Assembly (NCBI GenBank): GCA_036401335.1
Contig: DASWVC010000060.1
Span: 1 to 7,256, forward strand
Direction of reading: 5' to 3'
Source of the DNA: DASWVC01 sp036401335
GTDB lineage: Bacteria > Verrucomicrobiota > Verrucomicrobiia > Chthoniobacterales > JAFAMB01
DNA: 7,256 nt
The notes below the pieces were generated by a model. That model was not told the DNA's origin. It saw only the letters and a list, made by a program, of their open reading frames with translations, and did not search any database. Shown here piece after piece: positions 1 to 5,516 of the stretch; position 1 is the first letter of the stretch; each line of letters opens with the position of its first letter. The position numbers and the translations under genes are program-made.

Positions 1-153
1 GAACGTTGCCGCCTGGTGATCACCCAGGAAAGTTTTTTGCTGGTCGAAGGGGTCCTACAAGTGCGCTCCGACGTGATCCACCTCCGGGCCGAATCGATTG
101 AACGCTTGCCCACTTTTGCCTTAACCACATCCGGTTCACACGATTTTCATTGA
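1..153 (+). CDS. dnaE2: Error-prone DNA polymerase DnaE2/ImuC, C-terminal end (partial)
   Basis: An open frame enters from the left edge in frame 1 and ends at TGA 151-153, giving 50 residues. The segment LLVEGVLQ followed by VIHLRAESIERL matches the last strands of the C-terminal OB-fold region of DnaE-type polymerases, where the usual pattern is LLVEGRLQ, then VIHVRA and IEPL. The terminal SHDFH is typical of the error-prone DnaE2 (ImuC) branch rather than replicative DnaE1. Known family role: mutagenic translesion synthesis after DNA damage, usually LexA-controlled and often encoded with ImuA and ImuB. Those partners, the PHP domain and the polymerase active site would all lie upstream of this window. 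The start is not visible. Only about 5% of a roughly 1,000-residue protein is seen, so a replicative DnaE cannot be excluded. Confidence 0.72.
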   Translation, partial: ERCRLVITQESFLLVEGVLQVRSDVIHLRAESIERLPTFALTTSGSHDFH

Positions 154-261
154 GGCGGATTCGGAAAATCCACTTCATTCCTTCGAGCGGCCCCTTGCGG
201 ACCACGCAGGCAATGCCACAAGCGGAAAAGTGAAAGAATGCCACCAATGGCAGGCTTAGCC

Positions 262-288
262 GGTAGGGCGGCGAGTCCCTTCGCCGCC
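262..288 (+). repeat. REP-like unit 1 (plus orientation)
   Basis: Head GGTAG at 262-266, left stem GGCGGCG at 267-273, loop AGTCCCTT at 274-281, right stem CGCCGCC at 282-288. The stem is a perfect 7-bp pairing. The element continues into a G-run at 289-295 that belongs to the spacer. Confidence 0.8.
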
Positions 289-305
289 GGGGGGGCGCTT
301 GAGGA

Positions 306-332
306 GGTCACAAAGGAACTCGTGACCCTACC
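306..332 (-). repeat. REP-like unit 2 (minus orientation, diverged stem)
   Basis: Read on the minus strand from 332: head GGTAG (332-328), left stem GGTCACG (327-321), loop AGTTCCTT (320-313), right stem TGTGACC (312-306). Compared with unit 1, three stem positions are changed on both sides so that pairing is kept, and a fourth pair becomes G-T. A partial further copy of the loop and stem (GAGTTCC 334-340, GTCACG 341-346) follows and can pair with GGAACTC 315-321 or CGTGAC 321-326. Confidence 0.75.
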
Positions 333-353
333 GGAGTTCCGTCACGCCCGGCC

Positions 354-387
354 GGCGGCGGCGAAGGGACTCGCTCGCCACCCTACC
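354..387 (-). repeat. REP-like unit 3 (minus orientation, extended stem)
   Basis: Read on the minus strand from 387: head GGTAG (387-383), left stem GGTGGCGAGCG (382-372), loop AGTCCCTT (371-364), right stem CGCCGCCGCC (363-354). The arms pair over 10 bp with one bulged A and one T-G wobble. The loop is identical to unit 1. The extra GCG triplet in the stem accounts for its longer length. Confidence 0.78.
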
Positions 388-424
388 AGGCTGCCGCCCG
401 GTGACCGGCACAAAAAGAAAGCGT

Positions 425-751
425 CTAAGCAGCCCCGGTGAGCTGTTTCGGGCGGCGGATCACCCACGCCCGGCAGCCATCCTCAGCGGTGTAAGCCGGT
501 TCACCCAGATTTTCCGGCGCCTTGACCTGTGCCGGTGTGTTTGAGAGCAGGCCCATGGGCCGTTCGCGAAGGCCCGTCTGGCGGTTCGGTGCCGCAAGCA
601 TGGCCACTTCGAGCGCTCGTTCCTGGGGTGCAGCCTTCTCAGCCCGGAGCTTGAGCATGACCTCAGACGGCATTTCTACCATCAACACCAGCCGTGGACT
701 GTTGGCCCGAACGCCTTGGGCAAATTCAACCCGCATAAAGCTTCGCATCAC
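425..751 (-). CDS. Hypothetical protein (small, unrecognised)
   Basis: A 108-residue frame runs from GTG 751-749 (or the adjacent ATG 748-746) to TAG 427-425. I do not recognise the family. The middle part (from about VEMPSEVMLKLRAEKA to AMLAAPN) is rich in Ala, Glu, Leu and Arg and could be helical; there is no signal peptide or membrane segment. Codon choice on the minus strand looks coding (many CTC, GCC, CGC, GAG, AAG). The overlapping plus-strand frame (522-788) gives an Arg/Ser/Gly-rich sequence that looks like a shadow. No good ribosome-binding site is visible: a GGGACAGGG stretch lies more than ten bases upstream of the GTG. It would end 38 bases from the REP cluster, convergent with the polymerase gene. 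It could equally be a decayed fragment or a chance frame. Confidence 0.35.
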   Translation of the reverse strand: MMRSFMRVEFAQGVRANSPRLVLMVEMPSEVMLKLRAEKAAPQERALEVAMLAAPNRQTGLRERPMGLLSNTPAQVKAPENLGEPAYTAEDGCRAWVIRRPKQLTGAA

Positions 752-968
752 CCACGTTAGCCCTGTCCCCGGATGGGTGCACCGTTAACTTTTCGGAATT
801 GTCGGACCAACTTACCCACAAAAGCCGGTGGAACCCGGGGGCAACGGTGCCGGCAGTCATCTGGGAAGGACCGCTATTCCTATTAAAGTAGTAGACATTC
901 ACCGCCGTCGCGTTTACTCCTCCGAACGTCCATGAAGCCGGTGTTACCCCACCCGCACTTCCGTTCCC
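726..968 (-). pseudogene. Possible gene remnant upstream of the 425-751 frame
   Basis: On the minus strand a stop-free frame runs from just after TGA 971-969 to TGA 728-726, 80 codons. Its translation is rich in Gly, Asn, Thr, Tyr and Trp (for example VNVYYFNRNSG and HRLLWVSWSDNSEKLTV). That composition resembles a beta-rich protein and is unlike the Arg/Pro-rich output of most shadow frames in GC-rich DNA. The only useful start is GTG 902-900 (58 residues), with a GGAGGAG about 16 bases upstream, which is too far for good initiation. The end overlaps the start of the next minus frame by 26 bases in a different register. This could be a decayed gene tail, a frameshifted 5' part of the neighbouring frame, or chance. 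Confidence 0.2.
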
Positions 969-974
969 TCACCT
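752..974. other. Upstream region of the plus-strand operon
   Basis: This stretch should carry the promoter for the operon that begins at 975. I found no convincing -35/-10 pair, operator palindrome or riboswitch. The only AT-rich spot is TATTAAAGTA at 881-890, which has no well-placed -35 partner. Apart from the possible minus-strand remnant, nothing else is supported here. Confidence 0.3.
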
Positions 975-2261
975 GTGCCAAGCAACCCCCGGCTGCTGCG
1001 CACTCCCCTGGCTCACCCGCGCTCCCTCGTTACGCCTGTGCCTGATCCATCGTCGACACCCCGCGCCTACATCGTCGGAACGGGCGATACGAAAGGCGAA
1101 GAACTTCGCTACGTTCGCGACCTCGTTGCCGCCACCGGCCTGCTGACGTCGCTGGTCGACATCGGCACACGAGGCACCCCGAACGGTTTCGATGTCTCCG
1201 CAGCCGAGGTCGCCTCCTTCCATCCCGAAGGGACAACCCGCGTTTTCGTCCAGGATCGCGGAGAGGCCGTTGCGGCCATGGCCCTCGCCTTTACCCGTTT
1301 TTTGCAGCAGCGAACCGATGTCGCCGGTGCCATTGGGCTGGCGGGTTCCGGGGGTTCCGCCATCATCGCGCCGGCCTTTCGGACGTTGCCGGTGGGCGTG
1401 CCCAAAATGTTGGTTTCGACCATGGCGGGTTCGGACGTTTCGGCGTACGTCGACGCCTCGGACCTGCAGATGCTTAATCCTGTGACGGATCTCGCCGGGT
1501 TGAACCGGGTGACCCGCGTCATCCTGGGCAACGCCGCCCATGCGCTCGCCGGGATGGTCAGCCGCCGGATCGTGCCCCCGGCGGACGAGCGTCCGGCGGT
1601 CGGCCTGACCATGTACGGCGTCACCACGCCATGCCTTCAGGCCATCGTTGCACGGCTTAAACCGACCTTCGATGGCCTGGTTTTTCATGCCACCAGCACG
1701 GGCGTCCGTTCACTGGAACGGCTGCTCGAGTCAGGTTACCTCGCCGGATTCATTGACGTGACCACTTCGGACATCCCTGACCTTCTCTTCGGAGGATTTT
1801 TTCCTGCATCGACCGATCGGCTCGGCGCGACGGCCCGAACCGGGTTTCCCTACGTCGGATCCTGTGGAGCACTCGACATGGTCAATTTCCGTGCTCCGGA
1901 AACGGTCCCGGACCGGTACCGGAAACGGAAGCTGCATCCGCACAATCCCTACATCACCCTCATGCGGACAACTCCCGAGGAGAACCGGTTGGTTGGCCAT
2001 TGGATCGGCGAGCGGCTCAACCGGTGCGCCGGTCCCGTTCGCTTCCTGATTCCGGAAAAAGGCGTATCGGGCCTTGATGCCCCCGGTGGCCCGTTTTTTG
2101 ATCCGGAGGCGGACGAAGCCCTGTTTGCCGCCATCGAAGAAAGTGTGGTCCAGAACGCCAGCCGCCGGGTGCTGCGGCTGCCGCTGCACCTCAACGATCC
2201 GCGGTTCGCAGAGGCCATCTCCACCCATTTCTTCGAAGCGGTCAAGAATTCCAAATGTTAA
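975..2261 (+). CDS. Tm-1-like ATP-binding / UPF0261 family protein
   Basis: The frame encodes 428 residues from GTG 975; a second in-frame GTG at 1038 gives 407 residues, closer to the usual family length, and leaves only nine residues before the first strand. Neither has a ribosome-binding site. Family signatures (numbering from 975): AYIVGTGDTKGEEL at 31-44, Gly-rich loop GLAGSGGS at 121-128, then STMAGSDVSAYVDASDLQ, FHATSTG at 237-243, CGALDMVNF, HNPYITLMRTT at 323-333, IPEKGVSGLD at 359-368 and a C-terminal HLNDPRFAEA from 405. These cover both halves of the UPF0261 fold, so the protein is complete. The N-terminal part is related to the ATP-binding domain of tomato Tm-1; the bacterial function is unknown. 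Family members are often encoded beside a TIM-barrel PEP-hydrolase-like protein, which is absent here. It ends 40 bases before the solute-binding protein gene and is probably co-transcribed with it. No signal peptide; cytoplasmic. Confidence 0.9.
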   Translation: MPSNPRLLRTPLAHPRSLVTPVPDPSSTPRAYIVGTGDTKGEELRYVRDLVAATGLLTSLVDIGTRGTPNGFDVSAAEVASFHPEGTTRVFVQDRGEAVAAMALAFTRFLQQRTDVAGAIGLAGSGGSAIIAPAFRTLPVGVPKMLVSTMAGSDVSAYVDASDLQMLNPVTDLAGLNRVTRVILGNAAHALAGMVSRRIVPPADERPAVGLTMYGVTTPCLQAIVARLKPTFDGLVFHATSTGVRSLERLLESGYLAGFIDVTTSDIPDLLFGGFFPASTDRLGATARTGFPYVGSCGALDMVNFRAPETVPDRYRKRKLHPHNPYITLMRTTPEENRLVGHWIGERLNRCAGPVRFLIPEKGVSGLDAPGGPFFDPEADEALFAAIEESVVQNASRRVLRLPLHLNDPRFAEAISTHFFEAVKNSKC

Positions 2262-2301
2262 CGTTCCAACCTCAGCCCACCTCACCCCCTCCTACCCGAT
2301 T

Positions 2302-3669
2302 ATGAATTGCCGCCTTCAGCAACGACGACGGACCCTCCTCACCCACCTCTGCCTCCTTGCCTGCCTCGGGTTCTGCGCGTTCGGCCCCGGCCGCCTGCAG
2401 GCCGCGGGCGACACCGCCGAACTCCGGTTTACCTATTGGGGATCGCCATTTGAAAAGCAGGCCATCGAAAAAGCGGTGGCGTCATTCAACGCCAGCCATC
2501 CCTCGATTCACGTCACCGGCCAGCACACCGCTTACGCCGCTTACGCGGAGAAAATCGCTGCGCTGGTCGCCGCGGGCTCTCCGCCAGACGTGGCCTACCT
2601 CGATTACGCGCAGGCCTTCCCGTACGCTGCCAACGGTAAAATCTTTGATCTCGCCTCTTTTTACGCCAGGCAACCGCCAGACGAGAGCCTGTTGGAGTCG
2701 ACCTATTACCGGTTTGATGGAGGCAAGAAAGTCATCGGCACCGGTCTGGCGACCGGCGTCGTGTTGATGTATTACAACAAAGACCTTTTTGATCGGGCCG
2801 GGGTTGCCTACCCGCCGGCCGCGGCCGACCAGGCCTGGACCTGGGACAAATTCGTCGACGCCGCGAAAAAATTGACCCGGGATCGCAACGGCAACAACGC
2901 AACGAACAGCAAGTTCGATCCTGACAAGGTCGATTCTTACGGGCTCTCGTTTCCGCAATCCTGGTGGGGGTACATGTCTTTCATCTACAGCAATGACGGA
3001 CAAATCGCTTCGGAGGACGGCACCCGGCTGCTGTTGAATCAGCCCGCGGACGTTCAGGTTTTGCAGGCCCTCCAGGATCTGATTTACGTGCACCACGTCT
3101 GCCCGAAACCGACCCAGAGCCAGAACCTGCCGGCGTCAGACATCCTGATGCAGACCGGCAAAGTGGCCATGGGAATCGACGGGATGTGGAAAGTGCTGGA
3201 CTACAGCAAGCTGCATCAGCGCTGGGGGATGGCCGCGCTGCCCATTTTCAAGAAACCGGTCACCATTGTAATCAGCACGCCGAAGGTCATCTTTGCCGGC
3301 ACGAAATACCCGGAACAAGCCTTTGAATTCTACCGTTACATCAGCGACCCCAAACAGGTGGAGCTCTTCAAGGAAGGCCTTTGGGCACCCCTTGAAAAAC
3401 GTTATTACACAGACCCCGCCCTGCTGGCGAGCTGGCTGCAGGGAAAAGCGGGCGTTTATCCGGCTGAAGCACGGGACGTCGTGGTTGATTACACACTCAA
3501 CCACGCTGCTCCGCAACCGCCCGTCTACTGGTTGAAAAACATCCAGCAAATCATGGACGAAGCAGTGACCCCCGCGGTTGACCTGATCTGGAGCGGGAAA
3601 ACGAGCGCTCAGGACGCCCTTAATCAAGCCGTTCGAAAGGCCACCCCGCTGATGCAGGGCAGGTGGTAG
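2302..3669 (+). CDS. ABC transporter extracellular solute-binding protein (family 1, sugar type)
   Basis: 455 residues from ATG 2302. The same frame is open further upstream (to 2074), but that part overlaps the preceding gene and the signal peptide fixes the start at 2302. Residues 1-34 form a Sec signal: basic RRR at 8-10, a hydrophobic stretch at about 12-28, and a likely cleavage after LQA at 32-34. LLAC at 18-21 resembles a lipobox, but hydrophobic residues follow it, so a soluble periplasmic protein is more likely. The mature part starts ELRFTYWGSP and includes PPDVAYLDYAQ, the conserved YYNKDLFDRAGV (from residue 157) and AWTWDKFVDAAKKLT, all typical of SBP family 1 proteins binding mono- or oligosaccharides or glycerol phosphate. 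The ligand cannot be told from sequence. The pyrimidine-rich leader has no Shine-Dalgarno. Two permease genes follow, confirming an importer. Confidence 0.92.
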   Translation: MNCRLQQRRRTLLTHLCLLACLGFCAFGPGRLQAAGDTAELRFTYWGSPFEKQAIEKAVASFNASHPSIHVTGQHTAYAAYAEKIAALVAAGSPPDVAYLDYAQAFPYAANGKIFDLASFYARQPPDESLLESTYYRFDGGKKVIGTGLATGVVLMYYNKDLFDRAGVAYPPAAADQAWTWDKFVDAAKKLTRDRNGNNATNSKFDPDKVDSYGLSFPQSWWGYMSFIYSNDGQIASEDGTRLLLNQPADVQVLQALQDLIYVHHVCPKPTQSQNLPASDILMQTGKVAMGIDGMWKVLDYSKLHQRWGMAALPIFKKPVTIVISTPKVIFAGTKYPEQAFEFYRYISDPKQVELFKEGLWAPLEKRYYTDPALLASWLQGKAGVYPAEARDVVVDYTLNHAAPQPPVYWLKNIQQIMDEAVTPAVDLIWSGKTSAQDALNQAVRKATPLMQGRW

Positions 3670-3699
3670 AAGGATTCGACGGCTGGCCCTATCCTGGAT

Positions 3700-4647
3700 A
3701 TGTTCGGCGAACAAGTGATGAGGGTTTCCCAGCCCGCAACGGCGGCGTCCATCCCGCGAAACCGTCATCGCCGCCGTGAGGCCTGGTGGGGTATGGCTTG
3801 CGTTGCGCCGGCCGTCATCGGGTTTCTTCTCTGGCAGCTGGGGCCGATCGCGGGAAGCCTGTTTCTGGCGTTCACCGACTGGTCCATCGCGGGCACGCCC
3901 CACTGGGTCGGGCTGCAAAACTTCCACCGGATGTTCACGGCCGATGACCTCTTCTACAAATCGCTGTCCGTGACCGGCATTTACACCCTGGCCAGCGTGC
4001 CGCTAAGCATGGGCGCCGCCTTTTTCCTGGCGCTTCTCCTGAATCGTAAAATGCCCGGGCTAACCCTTTTCCGGACCATTTTCTTCCTGCCTTCGGTGAT
4101 CCCGGTGATCGCAGGAAGCGTCGTGTGGCTCTGGCTGTTTAACCCGGATTTTGGTTTGTTGAACGCCTTGCTTGGCTCCCTCGGCGTTCCCAAGCTGCAA
4201 TGGATTTACGATGAGTCGACCGTGCTGCCTTCCTTGATCCTCATGAACCTATGGGGCATCGGCCCGATGATGGTCATCTTTCTGGCCGGTTTGCAGGGCA
4301 TTCCGCGAGAGTTGTACGAAGCCGCGGCGATCGACGGCGGCCGTACGATCCACAAACTCTGGCACATCACCATCCCCCTGATGACGCCGACCATTCTGTT
4401 CAACCTCATTCTGAGCATCATCGATACCCTGCAAGTCTTCACCCAACCGTACGTGATGACCCAGGGGGGACCGAACAACGCGAGTTTGCTCTACGTCCTG
4501 TACCTTTACCGCAAGGCGTTCCAGGAATTGCAGATGGGGTATGCCTCAGCCCTGGCCTGGGTTCTTTTCGTGATCGTGGCCCTCGTCAGTTTTCTGGTTC
4601 TCCGCTCATCCAGGCGCTGGGTACACTATGGAGGCGGCGAAGTATGA
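3700..4647 (+). CDS. Sugar ABC transporter permease, MalF/UgpA type
   Basis: 315 residues from ATG 3700; ATG 3718 is an in-frame alternative giving 309. Six hydrophobic segments are visible: about 33-58, 87-113, 123-150, 171-198, 226-251 and 281-300. The cytoplasmic EAA loop is clear: YEAAAIDGGRTIHKLWHITIP with E207 and G213, the site that contacts the ATPase subunit. The opening with APAVIGFLLWQLGPIAGSLFLAFTDW and the VGLQNF segment are typical of the first permease of carbohydrate (CUT1) importers. It sits 30 bases after the binding-protein gene and its stop overlaps the next start (ATGA at 4644-4647), implying translational coupling. It should pair with the next permease in the inner membrane. 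AAGGA at 3670-3674 is about 25 bases upstream, too far to act as a normal ribosome-binding site. Confidence 0.93.
   Translation: MFGEQVMRVSQPATAASIPRNRHRRREAWWGMACVAPAVIGFLLWQLGPIAGSLFLAFTDWSIAGTPHWVGLQNFHRMFTADDLFYKSLSVTGIYTLASVPLSMGAAFFLALLLNRKMPGLTLFRTIFFLPSVIPVIAGSVVWLWLFNPDFGLLNALLGSLGVPKLQWIYDESTVLPSLILMNLWGIGPMMVIFLAGLQGIPRELYEAAAIDGGRTIHKLWHITIPLMTPTILFNLILSIIDTLQVFTQPYVMTQGGPNNASLLYVLYLYRKAFQELQMGYASALAWVLFVIVALVSFLVLRSSRRWVHYGGGEV
4630..4634 (+). promoter_or_regulatory. Shine-Dalgarno of the second permease gene
   Basis: GGAGG at 4630-4634 lies nine bases before ATG 4644, inside the 3' end of the first permease gene. It is the only strong, well-spaced ribosome-binding site in the operon and fixes the start of the second permease. 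Confidence 0.7.
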
Positions 4648-5516
4648 AAACGCCCACGGTCAACGCCGCAGCCCCGTTCACACGCCGGTTCGCCGGGTGG
4701 CCTCATGCGGTCGGAATTTACCTGCTTTGCGCCGGAGGCGCCTGCTTTATGCTGCTGCCTTTCGCCTGGCTGGCACGAAGCTCTTTGATGGGAATAAACC
4801 AGATCTTCCGGTTTCCGCCGGAATGGATTCCTGATCCTGTGCAATGGCAGAACTTCCCGGACGCCCTGACGACCGTCCCTTTTCTGCTTTACCTGAAGAA
4901 CACGCTGTTTATTTTGCTGCCCTCGGTGGCGGGAACCGTTGCAACGTCGGCGCTCGCGGCATTCGGTTTTTCCCGGCTGCGGTGGCGCGGCCGGGACCTG
5001 ACCTTCAACGTCCTCCTCGCCACACTGATGTTGCCCTACGCGATCACGTTGATTCCGACGTTCCTGCTCTGGGCCAGGCTCGGCCTTACCAACACCGCCT
5101 GGCCACTCGTGCTGCCCCGCTGGTTTGGCGGTGGAGCGTTCTACATTTTTCTTTTGCGCCAGTTTTTTCGCACGATCCCGAGGGAACAGGACGAAGCCGC
5201 CACCCTCGACGGGGCGAACCCCTTAGAGATCTTGTGGCACGTCATCGTCCCGCAAAGCAAACCCGCCCTGGTGGCCGTCGCGATTTTTTCCGCCCTTAAC
5301 GCATGGAACGATTTCCTTGGCCCGTTGATCTACCTAAATGATTCCAGCAAATTCACCCTGGCCTTGGGTTTGGCCGAATTCACTGGCCTTTACAGTTCCC
5401 AGTGGCACCTGCTCATGGCCGCCACGATCCTTGTCGTCCTGCCGGTGGTAGCCCTGTTTTTCATGACGCAGCGGTACCTGATTCAAGGCCTCACCCTGAC
5501 CGGAAAACAAAGGTAG
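4644..5516 (+). CDS. Sugar ABC transporter permease, MalG/AraQ type
   Basis: 290 residues from ATG 4644, chosen because of the GGAGG nine bases upstream and the ATGA overlap with the first permease. The frame is open back to 4251, but that part is a shadow of the first permease. Six hydrophobic segments are visible, starting with GIYLLCAGGACFMLLPFAWL and ending with LLMAATILVVLPVVALFFM. The FRFPPEWIPDP segment after the first helix and the EAA loop DEAATLDGANPLEILWHVIVP (E184, G190) are hallmarks of the second permease of carbohydrate importers. NAWNDFLGPLIYL in the fifth helix is also typical, as is the C-terminal QRYLIQGLTLTG. With the first permease it forms the heterodimeric channel. No ATPase gene follows, so a shared MsmK/UgpC-type ATPase from elsewhere probably powers it. 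Confidence 0.94.
   Translation: MKTPTVNAAAPFTRRFAGWPHAVGIYLLCAGGACFMLLPFAWLARSSLMGINQIFRFPPEWIPDPVQWQNFPDALTTVPFLLYLKNTLFILLPSVAGTVATSALAAFGFSRLRWRGRDLTFNVLLATLMLPYAITLIPTFLLWARLGLTNTAWPLVLPRWFGGGAFYIFLLRQFFRTIPREQDEAATLDGANPLEILWHVIVPQSKPALVAVAIFSALNAWNDFLGPLIYLNDSSKFTLALGLAEFTGLYSSQWHLLMAATILVVLPVVALFFMTQRYLIQGLTLTGKQR

Larger units (their letters stand above)
262..387. repeat. REP/BIME-like cluster of three palindromic units
   Basis: Three copies of one hairpin design lie within 126 bp, one on the plus strand and two on the minus strand. Each has a GGTAG head, a GC-rich stem and the 8-nt loop AGTCCCTT or AGTTCCTT. The outer units are also inverted relative to each other, so 262-290 can pair with 352-387 as a long imperfect stem that differs by a 4-nt insertion (CGAG). 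In known REP elements a GTAG head sits at the foot of a hairpin and is recognised by RAYT-type (TnpA-REP) transposases; clusters of inverted REPs are called BIMEs. The cluster lies between the end of the polymerase gene and the end of a possible minus-strand gene, the usual convergent intergenic setting. No RAYT gene is in the window, so the mobiliser is inferred. Confidence 0.8.

Noticed and set aside
20..247. Minus-strand 75-residue frame at the left edge
   Set aside because: It overlaps the well-supported polymerase tail on the plus strand and has no recognisable motif; it is a shadow frame.
239..252. TGCCA/TGGCA hairpin after the polymerase gene as a terminator
   Set aside because: Only five base pairs and no T-rich tail.
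262..387. CRISPR array
   Set aside because: The repeats are inverted relative to each other, hairpin-forming and separated by short irregular spacers; there are no regular direct repeats with unique spacers and no cas genes.
522..788. Plus-strand 88-residue frame
   Set aside because: Its Ser/Arg-rich translation looks like the complement of the minus-strand frame at 425-751, which has the better codon pattern.
969..1688. Minus-strand 239-residue frame opposite the UPF0261 gene
   Set aside because: The plus strand carries the full set of UPF0261 family motifs over this span; the minus product is Arg/Gly/His-rich and motif-free.
2074..2301. N-terminal extension of the solute-binding protein
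   Set aside because: It overlaps the preceding gene by about 190 bases and would bury the signal peptide, which starts naturally at ATG 2302.
4251..4643. N-terminal extension of the second permease
   Set aside because: It lies inside the first permease in another frame and is Arg/His/Pro-rich; ATG 4644 has a strong ribosome-binding site.
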